Source of the DNA: Halobaculum sp. CBA1158
GTDB lineage: Archaea > Halobacteriota > Halobacteria > Halobacteriales > Haloferacaceae
DNA length: 64,000 nucleotides
Assembly (NCBI RefSeq): GCF_021431925.1
Contig: NZ_CP090371.1
Location: forward strand, 1,426,001 to 1,490,000
Direction: 5' to 3'
Shown: positions 8,858 to 16,747 of the stretch, piece by piece
Position numbering within the stretch: position 1 is the first letter of the stretch
Layout of the letters: each line of letters opens with the position of its first letter
Notes under the pieces: generated by a model
What the model was told of the DNA's origin: nothing
The model's input: the letters and a program-made list of their open reading frames with translations, nothing else
The model's database searches: none
Translations under genes and position numbers: made by a program

Positions 8858-8885
8858 ACGACGACGAGGGAGAGAACTCGGACCC

Positions 8886-10193
8886 ATGCTACTCGCCGGA
8901 ACCGTCGTCGCCGACGCCGAGACGGTCATCGAGAACGGCGCGGTCGTCGTCGACGGCGACCGGATCGTCGCCGTCGGCGACGAGGCCGGTCTCCGCGAGC
9001 GCTACCCCGACCACGCGCGCCGCGAGTTCGGGATCGTCGCCCCCGGCACCGTCGGCGCGCACGTCCACTCCGTGCAGTCGCTCGGCCGGGGGATCGCCGA
9101 CGACGCCGCGCTGCTCGACTGGCTGAACGACCACGTGCTGCCGATGGAGGCCGGGCTCGGTGCCGATGGAATGCGACTCGCGGCCGAACTCGGCTACCTG
9201 GAGTGCATCGAGTCGGGCGTCACCACCGTGATCGACCACCTGTCGGTCCACCACGCCGACCAGGCGCTGGCGGCGGCCGTCGACTCGGGCATCCGCGCCC
9301 GCGCCGGCAAGGTGCTGATGGACACGAACGCCCCCGACGGCCTCAGCCAGGAGACGGAGCGGGCGCTCGCGGAATCGGAGGCCCTGATCTGGAACTACCA
9401 CGGAGCCGACGACGGCCGGATCCGCTACGCCGTCACCCCGCGGTTCGCCGTCACCTGCACCGACGAGTGTCTGCGCGGCTGTCGCGACCTCGCCGACGCC
9501 TACGACGGCGTCCGGATCCACACCCACGCCTCCGAGAACACCGACGAGATCGGCGTCGTCGAGGAGCGTACCGGCAAGCGAAACGTCGCGTACCTCGACG
9601 AAGTGGGCCTCACCGGCGAGGACGTGATCCTCGCCCACTGCGTCCACACCGACGAGACGGAACGCGAGATCATCGCCGAAACCGGGACGCACGTGACGCA
9701 CTGCCCGTCCTCGAACATGAAGCTCGCATCCGGGATCGCGCCCGTCGAGGACTACCTCGCGCGCGGCGTCACCGTCGCCCTCGGCAACGACGGCCCCCCG
9801 TGCAACAACACGCTCGACCCCTTCACGGAACTGAAGCAAGCCAGTCTGCTCGCGAAGGTGGACGCGCGCGATCCCACGGCCGTCGACGCCGCCACGGCGT
9901 TCCGGATGGCGACCCGAAACGGTGCCGAGGCCGCCGGGTTCGAGGCGGTCGGCGCGCTCCGTGAGGAGTGGAAGGCCGACGTGATCGGCATCGACACGGA
10001 CCTGACGCGGGCGACGCCGATCCACGACCCCGTGGGCCACCTCGTGTTCGCGGCCCACGGCGACGACGTGGCGTTCACGATGGTCGACGGCGCGGTGCTG
10101 TACGACGAGGCCGACGGCGGGCACCGGACGCTCGACGCCGAACGGATCCGTCGCGAGGCGAACGCGTTCGACGTGCCCGGCGTCGACGCCTGA
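8886..10193 (+). CDS. mtaD: MTA/SAH/5'-deoxyadenosine deaminase-type amidohydrolase
   Basis: This 435-residue protein is a metal-dependent amidohydrolase. The first metal motif is GAHVHS following PGTV, the next is IHTHASEN with its His, then LAHCVHTDETE, the substrate segment CPSSNMKLASGIAPV, and the last metal Asp in LGNDGPPCNNTLD. These match deaminases of methylthioadenosine, S-adenosylhomocysteine and 5'-deoxyadenosine, which convert the adenine base to hypoxanthine. Being divergent from mtnP supports a role in clearing S-adenosylmethionine by-products. The exact preferred substrate cannot be told from sequence; guanine deaminase or another TrzA/AtzA-type hydrolase is a less likely alternative. 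The start follows a TATA-like box with leaderless spacing. Confidence 0.85.
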   Translation: MLLAGTVVADAETVIENGAVVVDGDRIVAVGDEAGLRERYPDHARREFGIVAPGTVGAHVHSVQSLGRGIADDAALLDWLNDHVLPMEAGLGADGMRLAAELGYLECIESGVTTVIDHLSVHHADQALAAAVDSGIRARAGKVLMDTNAPDGLSQETERALAESEALIWNYHGADDGRIRYAVTPRFAVTCTDECLRGCRDLADAYDGVRIHTHASENTDEIGVVEERTGKRNVAYLDEVGLTGEDVILAHCVHTDETEREIIAETGTHVTHCPSSNMKLASGIAPVEDYLARGVTVALGNDGPPCNNTLDPFTELKQASLLAKVDARDPTAVDAATAFRMATRNGAEAAGFEAVGALREEWKADVIGIDTDLTRATPIHDPVGHLVFAAHGDDVAFTMVDGAVLYDEADGGHRTLDAERIRREANAFDVPGVDA

Positions 10194-10224
10194 ACCGGCC
10201 GACCCGGGCCAGCCCGTCAGTTAG

Positions 10225-10674
10225 TCAGTCAGTCCGCGACCGCTCCGCCTCCGCCGCCTCCACGTGCCCGCGAGTGAACCCGGGTACCTCGTCGTCGCGC
10301 TCGATCCGGTGGACGGTGTACCAGTCGACGGCCGCGACCTCGTCGGGCGCGGCCGGGTACGGGTCGCCAGTCTCGTGCTCGGCTAGGCAGACGACGTTCA
10401 GACACGGCTCGCCGGTGTCTAACTCGAACACGCCGCTGGTGACGGCCACGACCTCGCCCACCTCGACGGCGACCTCCTCGCGGAGTTCCCGGCGGACGGT
10501 GTGTTCAATTGCGTCCGCGTCTCCGGGCTCGGATTCGAGGGTGCCGCCAGGGAGTCCCAGCGTCCCCGGCGCGTGGTCTTCGTCGGCACCGCGCTCGATC
10601 AGCAGGTACTCCGGGTCGCCGTCGCTGAGGCGGTACACCGCGGCGTCGACGTTGACGACGTAGCTGTCGACCAT
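10225..10674 (-). CDS. Nudix hydrolase
   Basis: This 149-residue protein has the Nudix box: GLPGGTLESEPGDADAIEHT is followed by VRRELREEVAVEV. The REL-REE core that binds the divalent metal is intact, while the usual Gly after EE is Ala and the first half is slightly longer than canonical. It probably hydrolyses a nucleoside diphosphate linked to another group; the substrate cannot be assigned. The start MVDSYVVNVDAAVYRL begins directly with the first beta strand; in-frame sequence further upstream belongs to the antisense of the MATE gene. It converges with the amidohydrolase and diverges from the MATE gene. Confidence 0.85.
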   Translation of the reverse strand: MVDSYVVNVDAAVYRLSDGDPEYLLIERGADEDHAPGTLGLPGGTLESEPGDADAIEHTVRRELREEVAVEVGEVVAVTSGVFELDTGEPCLNVVCLAEHETGDPYPAAPDEVAAVDWYTVHRIERDDEVPGFTRGHVEAAEAERSRTD

Positions 10675-10774
10675 ACGTCCGCTCCCGACGGACGCGTGAA
10701 AGCCGTTCGGTCCCCGTGTTCCGTGATACCACGCGTGAGAAGCGTTCAAGGCCCGCCTTCGCTTCAGAGGAGAT

Positions 10775-12214
10775 ATGACCGGTTCCCCCTCCTCAGCGCA
10801 CGCGTCGGATCTCGTCGAGGGGGATCTCCTCCGACCGATGTTGCGCGTCGCGTGGCCGCTGGTGTTGATCCAGTTGCTGCAGGTCATGTACAACGTCGCG
10901 GACACCTTCTGGCTCGGTCGGCTCTCGGCCGACGCCGTCGGCGCGCTCTCGCTGGCGTTCCCGATCGTGTTCCTGTTCATCAGCGTCGGCGGCGGCTTCA
11001 CCGCCGCGGGGGCGATCCTCGTCGCCCAGCACACCGGCGCGAGCGCCGCCAGTTCCGGCAGCGACCGCGAGGCGGGCAGAGTCGCCGGCACGGCGCTGGG
11101 GTTCGTCATGATCGTCGCGACGGCACTCGGCGCGCTCGGGTACGTCGCCGTCGAACCGGCGCTGGCGCTCATTCCAGCGGACGCGGCGACCGCGACGGAG
11201 GTCGTCCCGCTGGCGGCGGCGTACATGCGGGTGTTCTTTCTCGCGACGCCGTTCCTGTTCGGCTTTTACGCGTTCGTCGCGCTGATGCGCGGCTTCGGCG
11301 ACACGCGCGCGCCGCTGCGGGTGATGGTCGTCTCGGTCGCGTTCAACGTCGCCCTCGACCCGGTGCTCATCTTCGGGTGGGGACCCGCCCCCGCCCTCGG
11401 CATCGAGGGGGCCGCGTGGGCGACGTTCGCCGCCCGCGCGGTCGCGACCGTGGTCGGCTGGTACGTGCTGTTCGGCACCGACGCGGGGCCCGAGATCCGC
11501 CTCGGCGACCTCGTGCCGGACCCCGAGATCGTCCGGCGGATCGTCCGACTGGGCGTCCCCTCGGCGCTGGAGCAGTCCGGCGTCTCGCTGGCGTTCGTCG
11601 TGCTGACGGCGCTGGTGGCGACGTTCCCGCCGGCGGTCGTCACCGCCTACGGACTCGGGAACCGCCTCATCTCGCTGGTGGTGTTGCCGGCGATGGGGCT
11701 CGCGCAGGCGGTCAACACCGTCGTCGGGCAGAACCTCGGAGCCGAGCGTCCGGACCGCGCGTGGCGGGCCGTCCGGGCGGCGCTGGGCGTCGTCGCGGCC
11801 GTGATGCTCCCGGTCGCGATCCTCGCGGCCGCGTTCCCGGTGCCGATCGTGCAGGTGTTCCTCCCCCCGGGGTCGCCCGACGCCGCGGGGACGATCGACT
11901 ACGCGGTGACGTACCTCCGGGTCGCCTCGGTGATGTTCGTGTTCCTCGGGGTGTTCGAGGTCATCCGCGGCACCTTCCGGGGGGCCGGTCGGACCACGAC
12001 GGCGCTGGCGCTGTCGCTGGTCGCCGTCTGGGTCGTCAGGGTACCCGCGACGTACGGGGCCGTCTTCGTGTACGACTTCGGCACGACGGGGATCTGGTGG
12101 GCCGTCGTCGCCGGCGACGTGGTCGGTGCGATCGTCGGCCTGGCGTGGCTCTACCGGGGCACCTGGACGAGCGCCGTCGTCGACCCGCCGGCGGGCACGC
12201 CGGCCGACGATTGA
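10775..12214 (+). CDS. MATE family multidrug/cation exporter
   Basis: This 479-residue protein has about twelve membrane helices in two halves, as in MATE transporters. The N-terminal signature LRPMLRVAWPLVLIQLLQVM followed by YNVADTFWLGRLSADAVGA, and the second-half PSALEQSGVSLAFVVLTALV with GLGNRLISLVVLPAMGLAQ, are diagnostic. It should export cationic drugs or metabolites in exchange for Na+ or H+ across the cytoplasmic membrane. A purine-rich GAGGAG lies only two bases before the ATG, which is closer than a normal Shine-Dalgarno site. It sits alone between a divergent Nudix gene and a convergent carrier gene, so no substrate can be inferred from context. Confidence 0.92.
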   Translation: MTGSPSSAHASDLVEGDLLRPMLRVAWPLVLIQLLQVMYNVADTFWLGRLSADAVGALSLAFPIVFLFISVGGGFTAAGAILVAQHTGASAASSGSDREAGRVAGTALGFVMIVATALGALGYVAVEPALALIPADAATATEVVPLAAAYMRVFFLATPFLFGFYAFVALMRGFGDTRAPLRVMVVSVAFNVALDPVLIFGWGPAPALGIEGAAWATFAARAVATVVGWYVLFGTDAGPEIRLGDLVPDPEIVRRIVRLGVPSALEQSGVSLAFVVLTALVATFPPAVVTAYGLGNRLISLVVLPAMGLAQAVNTVVGQNLGAERPDRAWRAVRAALGVVAAVMLPVAILAAAFPVPIVQVFLPPGSPDAAGTIDYAVTYLRVASVMFVFLGVFEVIRGTFRGAGRTTTALALSLVAVWVVRVPATYGAVFVYDFGTTGIWWAVVAGDVVGAIVGLAWLYRGTWTSAVVDPPAGTPADD

Positions 12215-12304
12215 CGCGAGAGACACGCGGGTCGTTCACGATTCTTCCCCGTGCTCTCGAACGGTCGAGACGCTCGAACTGAGCCGGGTCCCGTCCCCGT
12301 TCGA

Positions 12305-13261
12305 TCAGATCACCGCGCCGCTCTCTAGCACGGCGATCAGCACAGTAAGCATCGGGATCGACGCCACGGTCGTCACGAGGATGACGGTGCTCACGTACTC
12401 GGGGACCGAGACGCCGCCGATCTCGAGGTCCTCGGCGAACGCGCCGACGAGGATGAGCGGCGTCACGGCGGCGGGCATCGCCGACTCGAGGACGAACACC
12501 CGCGCGACCGTCGCGTCCTGAAAGCCGACGGCGACCGCGACGGCGACGGCGACCGCGGGCGCGACGACCATCTTCAGGACGGACGGCGTCGCGGCCTGCG
12601 AGAAGGCCGCGCCGTAGTCGGTCTTCGAGAGCTGGATCCCGAGGATCAGAAGCATCACCGGGATCGACGAGTCGCCGACCAGTTGGAGCGTCTGCATCGC
12701 CGTACCGTCGGCGGGCGGCACGGCTCCGAACGCCCGCGCGCCGAGCGCGACCGGGACCGCCCAGACGAGCGGGATCTTCAGCACGCGCCGAACCCCCTGG
12801 ACACCCCCGCCGCCGCCGGCGCGCGAGGCGACGTACACGCCGACGGTGTAGATGAGCACCGACTGGATCGCGAGATACAACACGGCGGCCGGTCGACCCC
12901 CGCTCGGGAACGCGAAGTCAGAGAGCGGGATGCCGTAGTTGCCGCAGTTGGGGAACGTCGCCGCGAGCACGAGCGCCGAGAGCCGGGGCTCCGACTCGCC
13001 GAGCAGTCGACCCACTCCCTCGGCGACGACGAGCATGCCGAGGATGTAGGCGGTCACCGCGACCGTCATCCGCGCGATGGTCGCGCCCGAGAAGGCGGCG
13101 GTCGCGAGGCTGTGGAGCACGAGCGCCGGCGCGAGCACGTACACGACGACCGTGTTCAGCGGGCCGGCGTCCACGTCGCTGGCGTGCCCGAGCGCGAAGC
13201 CCACCGCCGCGACGGCGACGATCGGGAGGACCGCACCCGCGAAGATGTCGAGAAGCGCCAC
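12305..13261 (-). CDS. AEC family transporter (auxin efflux carrier type)
   Basis: This protein of about 318 residues has ten predicted membrane helices in two five-helix repeats. The first repeat has LNTVVVYVLAPALVLHSLA and AATFPNCGNYGIPLSDFAF, the conserved NxGNxG(I/L)P region of AEC carriers. The second has SIPVMLLILGIQLS and LESAMPAAVTPLILV. AEC proteins move organic acids or amino-acid-derived anions; the substrate here is unknown. I chose the GTG at 13261, giving an N-terminus that starts directly at the first helix. A TTG at 13288 would add nine residues and is possible. It converges with the MATE gene and lies upstream of the hybrid kinase in the same orientation. Confidence 0.88.
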   Translation of the reverse strand: MALLDIFAGAVLPIVAVAAVGFALGHASDVDAGPLNTVVVYVLAPALVLHSLATAAFSGATIARMTVAVTAYILGMLVVAEGVGRLLGESEPRLSALVLAATFPNCGNYGIPLSDFAFPSGGRPAAVLYLAIQSVLIYTVGVYVASRAGGGGGVQGVRRVLKIPLVWAVPVALGARAFGAVPPADGTAMQTLQLVGDSSIPVMLLILGIQLSKTDYGAAFSQAATPSVLKMVVAPAVAVAVAVAVGFQDATVARVFVLESAMPAAVTPLILVGAFAEDLEIGGVSVPEYVSTVILVTTVASIPMLTVLIAVLESGAVI

Positions 13262-13346
13262 GACGTTCGATGTCGCCGGGGACGGCAAGAACCGTTCGGC
13301 TCCGGCAGCCGGGGCGACCGATCGCCCGCGATCGGAGTCGGTCCCG

Positions 13347-15515
13347 TTACGGATCCCGGAAGTCCACGCCGGAGAACTCGAATCGAGCGCCGCCGTCGTC
13401 GCTCTCGCCGATATCGATGCGCCAGCCGTGCGCGTCGGCGACGCGTTTGACGATGCTCAGTCCGAACCCGGTTCCGCCCTCGGCCGTGGTGTAGCCGGCG
13501 TCGGAGACGCGATCCCGTTCCGACGGCGGGATACCGGGGCCGTCGTCGGCGACGAAGAACCCGGAGTCGGTCGAGCCGACCGTGACGGAGACGCCGTCGC
13601 CGCCGTGTTCGACGGCGTTGGCGACGAGGTTCTCCAGGAGCTGGCGCAGTCGGTTCTCGTCGGCCTCGACGGCGAACTCCGACTCGGCCGAGAGCGTCGC
13701 GTCCCCGGTCTCGATCGTCTCCCAGCACGCCCTGGTGACCTCCGCGACGGGGACCGGTTCGACATCGATAGCACCCTCGCCCTCGCGTGCGAGCGCGAGG
13801 AGGTCGTCGACGAGGTCGTCCATCCGGGTCAGCGCTCTGTCGATGTGATCGATGTGCTCGCTGTCGACCTCGTCCGCCAGCAGCGTCAGCCGTCCGTTCG
13901 CGACCGTCAGCGGATTTCGCAGGTCGTGGCTCACGACGCTGGCGAAGCGATCCAGCCGTTCGTTGCGCTCGATCAACTCGGCCTCGCGGGCCTTCTGGTC
14001 GCTGATGTCGCGGTCCATCGCGACGAATCGATCCGCCCCGTCAAGGTCGAGTCGGATCAGGTGGATCTCGACGGGGAACGTCGAGCCGTCGCGGCGACGG
14101 AGTTCCCCCTCGAAGCGGTGGGGCGTGTTCGACGGGCAGTCGGCCCAGAAGTCTCGCGCGCGGTCCGGATCGACCTCCGTGTCGACATCCCAGGCCCGCT
14201 TACCGATCAACTCCTCCTCCTCGTACCCCAGCTCCTCGCACATTCGCTGGTTCACGTCGCGCAGGACGCCGTCGGCGTCGTGGGTCACTATCATGTCCGG
14301 CGAGTTCTCGAACAGCGCCTCCAGGCGAGCGGTGCTCGACCGGAGTCGCTCCTCTCGCTGCCTGCGCTTCGTCACGTCCGAGAGGAACCAGACGAGCTGG
14401 CTCACGCGCCCGTCGTCGTCCTCGATCGGCGAGACGTCGACGTGCACCCAGAACGGCTCGTCGTCGGCGTCGTACGCCCGAACGTCGGCGGCGATCGGCT
14501 CGCGCTCCTCAACTGCATCTCGGATCGTCGCGACCGTCTCCGGGTCGGTTTCGGGGCCGCGAAGGAGCTCCCAGTCGAGTCCGAGCGCCTCTTGGGTGTC
14601 GTAGCCGGTCAGCTCCTCGAACCCCTCGTTGACGTAGACGACGGGGTTGTCCGCCACCGTCGGATCGGTGATCACGATCCCGACGGACGCCGCGTCCAAC
14701 GCGTTCGTCTTCAGCTCCAGCTCCGATTCCAACTCGTCGCTGCGGCCCAACTCCTGAACGATACAGACGTGCCCGCCGTCGTCCATCTGTGTCAACACGA
14801 GCTGCTCGGGGACGAGCCGTCCGCCCTCGGTGACGCCGGTCGACCGCCCGCGCCACGTGCCCTCGCTCTCCAGTTCCGGAAGGATCTCCTCGTTGAACCG
14901 ACGGGTCTCGTCGGACGGGTACAACACCTCCCAGTGACGGCCGATCAGCTCCGCGCGGTCGCGGTCGTACACCTCGGCGTACGCCTCGTTCATGTACTGA
15001 TACACGCCGCCGTCGTCGATGATACCGATCCCCTCCTCGGCCGACTCGATCGCGAGAAACCCCTTCCGGACCTGCCGTTCCGCCCAGTACTTCTCGACGA
15101 GGTTCTCCACCTTGTTGGCGAGCACCGGGTACTCCTCGGTGCCTCCCTTCTGCAGGTACTCGTCGACGCCGGCGGAGATCGCGCGGCTCGCGATCTCCTC
15201 GCTCCCCTTCCCCGTGAACAGCACGAACGGGACCTCTACCTCCGCCTCCCGGATCGCCGCGAACAGCTCCAGCCCGTCCATGCCCGGCATGTCGAAGTCG
15301 CTGACGACGCAGTCGTACGTCTCGGCGTTCTCCCGGAGTTCCGCTAGTGCGGCCGACGGGTCCGTGATGCCGGTGGTGTCGGCGTCGGGAAGCTCTCGCT
15401 CCAAGTAGGTCGCCGACAGCTCGACCATCTGCTCGTCGTCGTCGACGAGCAGCACCGAGAGCCGTTCGGGCCCCCCGCCGAACGGGGCGAGCTCACCGAG
15501 GGGTGACGAGGCCAT
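13347..15515 (-). CDS. Hybrid sensor histidine kinase: REC - PAS x3 - HisKA - HATPase
   Basis: This 722-residue soluble protein begins with a response-receiver domain (SVLLVDDDEQM; phosphoacceptor D73 in VSDFDMPGMDG; K in LFTGKG). Three PAS domains follow (about 150-265, 270-385, 395-515), then a HisKA domain with H530 in VSHDLRNPL, and a HATPase with NLVANAVEHGG, DDGPGIPP and GTGFGLSIVK. The second PAS strongly resembles a LOV domain, but the flavin-binding Cys is Trp315 (GLDWELLRG). There is no membrane segment, so it senses a cytoplasmic signal. No response regulator lies next to it; the target is unknown. This REC-first layout is common in haloarchaeal signalling. Confidence 0.93.
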   Translation of the reverse strand: MASSPLGELAPFGGGPERLSVLLVDDDEQMVELSATYLERELPDADTTGITDPSAALAELRENAETYDCVVSDFDMPGMDGLELFAAIREAEVEVPFVLFTGKGSEEIASRAISAGVDEYLQKGGTEEYPVLANKVENLVEKYWAERQVRKGFLAIESAEEGIGIIDDGGVYQYMNEAYAEVYDRDRAELIGRHWEVLYPSDETRRFNEEILPELESEGTWRGRSTGVTEGGRLVPEQLVLTQMDDGGHVCIVQELGRSDELESELELKTNALDAASVGIVITDPTVADNPVVYVNEGFEELTGYDTQEALGLDWELLRGPETDPETVATIRDAVEEREPIAADVRAYDADDEPFWVHVDVSPIEDDDGRVSQLVWFLSDVTKRRQREERLRSSTARLEALFENSPDMIVTHDADGVLRDVNQRMCEELGYEEEELIGKRAWDVDTEVDPDRARDFWADCPSNTPHRFEGELRRRDGSTFPVEIHLIRLDLDGADRFVAMDRDISDQKAREAELIERNERLDRFASVVSHDLRNPLTVANGRLTLLADEVDSEHIDHIDRALTRMDDLVDDLLALAREGEGAIDVEPVPVAEVTRACWETIETGDATLSAESEFAVEADENRLRQLLENLVANAVEHGGDGVSVTVGSTDSGFFVADDGPGIPPSERDRVSDAGYTTAEGGTGFGLSIVKRVADAHGWRIDIGESDDGGARFEFSGVDFRDP

Positions 15516-15668
15516 GCCACCCGTGTTTCCAAGAGAGCGACATAACTGAATCCCTTCGTGTAAAACTATTCATATTTGTGACGTGGGCGCGGTTGCGCTG
15601 TCGCAGACCGACCGGTGAACCGGGATCGAGTCGGGTCGTGCGTCGGGCCCGAACTCGGACCCGCCGAG

Positions 15669-16370
15669 TTACTCTCCCGCGTCGAGCAGCCGGTAGCCGT
15701 CCGCCGTCCGGCGGACGACGTCTCGTTGCTCCATCTCCTCGAGCACCTCGCCGACCCGTCCGGGTTGGGCGATCTCCATTTCGATCCGGTCGATACCGTG
15801 GAACTCCGCGAGGTAGTGGCGCACGTCCTCCAGCGTGAACGCTTCCTGGTCGGCCTGCTCCATCGCGCCGCTGGTCAGGTCGATCATGTCCTCGATGAAG
15901 TTCCAGGGGTACACCATCCAGGTCCACTCCTCCAACTGCTCGCCGACGAAGTCCGGCTCGAACTCGGAGGTCTGGAGCAGTTGCAGGGTCGCGGTCTTCA
16001 CCTCGCCGCAGTCGCGCTCGGTGACGTACTCCTGTGCGCGCTTGATCGACCCGCCGGTGTCGGCGATGTCGTCGATGATGAGCACGTCCTTGTCGGAGAC
16101 GCTCCCCTCCGGCATCGGGTAGCGAACGGTCGGCTCGCCGGACTTCTCGGCGGTGCCGACGTAGTGTTCCATCTTGAGGCTCGTCAGGTCGTTGAGCCCG
16201 AGGAAGTCGCAGACGCACCGACCGGCGAACCAGCCGCCTCGGGCCAGCGCGACGACCACGTCGGGTTCGAAGTCGACCGCCTTCACCTGATTCGACACGT
16301 CCCGACAGAGTCCGTAGATGTACTCCCAGTTCGTGACGGTACAGTCGAAGTCGTCCGGGAGATCGCTCAT
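15669..16370 (-). CDS. Phosphoribosyltransferase (xanthine/hypoxanthine PRTase-like)
   Basis: This 233-residue protein has a type I PRTase core (about 25-160). The hood begins PDVVVALARGGWFAGRCVCD, and the PRPP loop is VLIIDDIADTGGSIKRA. A C-terminal segment of about 70 residues (EAFTLEDVRHYLAEFHGI through GYRLLDAGE) looks like a small winged-helix or helical domain. It probably salvages a purine base to its nucleotide using PRPP; family members are often annotated as xanthine/guanine or hypoxanthine PRTases. The C-terminal extension could also mean a regulatory role. The ATG at 16370 has TTATA (minus strand) 26-30 bases upstream, supporting this start. Confidence 0.85.
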   Translation of the reverse strand: MSDLPDDFDCTVTNWEYIYGLCRDVSNQVKAVDFEPDVVVALARGGWFAGRCVCDFLGLNDLTSLKMEHYVGTAEKSGEPTVRYPMPEGSVSDKDVLIIDDIADTGGSIKRAQEYVTERDCGEVKTATLQLLQTSEFEPDFVGEQLEEWTWMVYPWNFIEDMIDLTSGAMEQADQEAFTLEDVRHYLAEFHGIDRIEMEIAQPGRVGEVLEEMEQRDVVRRTADGYRLLDAGE

Positions 16371-16395
16371 TACCCGGTCGTGGTGGTGGCGGTCG

Positions 16396-16400
16396 TATAA
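16396..16400 (-). promoter_or_regulatory. TATA box for the PRTase gene
   Basis: On the minus strand this reads TTATA, 26-30 bases before the ATG at 16370, in the normal position for a leaderless archaeal transcript. Confidence 0.5.
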
Positions 16401-16673
16401 GGGTTTACAGGTGCGGCCGCGACAACTGGACGGGCGAGCCGCCGGCCGCAGGCTCGCGGGACAATATCGGCCCACAAGGAAACGCATTTACAACCGCCGG
16501 GACTGTGCTTAGGTAATGAGCGGGACGCCGCCCTCGACGCGCAGCCTCGCCGTTGAGTCGGGTGTCCGCCCCGTCTTCTCCGCGAAACCGAAACGTGTGT
16601 GATATCGTTCTCGGCCTGGCGTAGCGGCCGGTCGGGGGTGAGTTCCGGTTCGCCGTCGAGTCGCCCACTACCA

Positions 16674-16723
16674 CCGACGAACGCGACACACGCGACATGT
16701 CCGACGAACGCGACACACGCGAC
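16674..16723 (+). repeat. Two copies of a 23-bp direct repeat (27-bp period) before dapA
   Basis: CCGACGAACGCGACACACGC plus GAC occurs at 16674-16696 and again at 16701-16723, separated by ATGT; a shorter degenerate echo (CCGACACAC) follows. The period is 27 bases, a multiple of three. The second copy lies inside a 16-codon ORF whose stop overlaps the dapA start. Confidence 0.8.
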
Positions 16724-16747
16724 CCATCCGACACACCCACATCATGA
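16697..16747 (+). CDS. Possible 16-codon upstream ORF overlapping dapA start
   Basis: ATG at 16697 opens a reading frame MSDERDTRDPSDTPTS with its TGA at 16745-16747, overlapping the dapA ATG at 16744 (ATGA). This is the same overlap style used between dapB and dapD and between later genes of the operon. The peptide contains no lysine codon, so a classic lysine attenuation peptide is unlikely. It may be a coupling peptide or chance. Confidence 0.3.
   Translation: MSDERDTRDPSDTPTS

Larger units (their letters stand above)
16371..16743. other. Intergenic region between the PRTase gene and dapA
   Basis: This 373-base gap holds the minus-strand PRTase promoter, a more A/T-rich patch near 16484-16515 (CATTTACAACC and CTTAGGTAA) that could contain the dapA operon promoter, and a 23-base direct repeat with a short ORF just before dapA. 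I see no tRNA, no known riboswitch fold and no longer reading frame that looks coding. Confidence 0.5.

Noticed and set aside
13077-15347. Long plus-strand frame opposite the hybrid kinase
   Set aside because: It is the shadow of REC-PAS-HisKA-HATPase coding sequence and has no motif of its own.
16674-16740. Repeats before dapA considered as a CRISPR-like array
   Set aside because: Only two copies, a four-base spacer, and the second copy is inside an in-frame short ORF; no cas genes nearby.
16500-16743. Lysine riboswitch upstream of dapA
   Set aside because: None of the conserved lysine-riboswitch helices could be recognised by eye, and these elements are not expected in haloarchaea.
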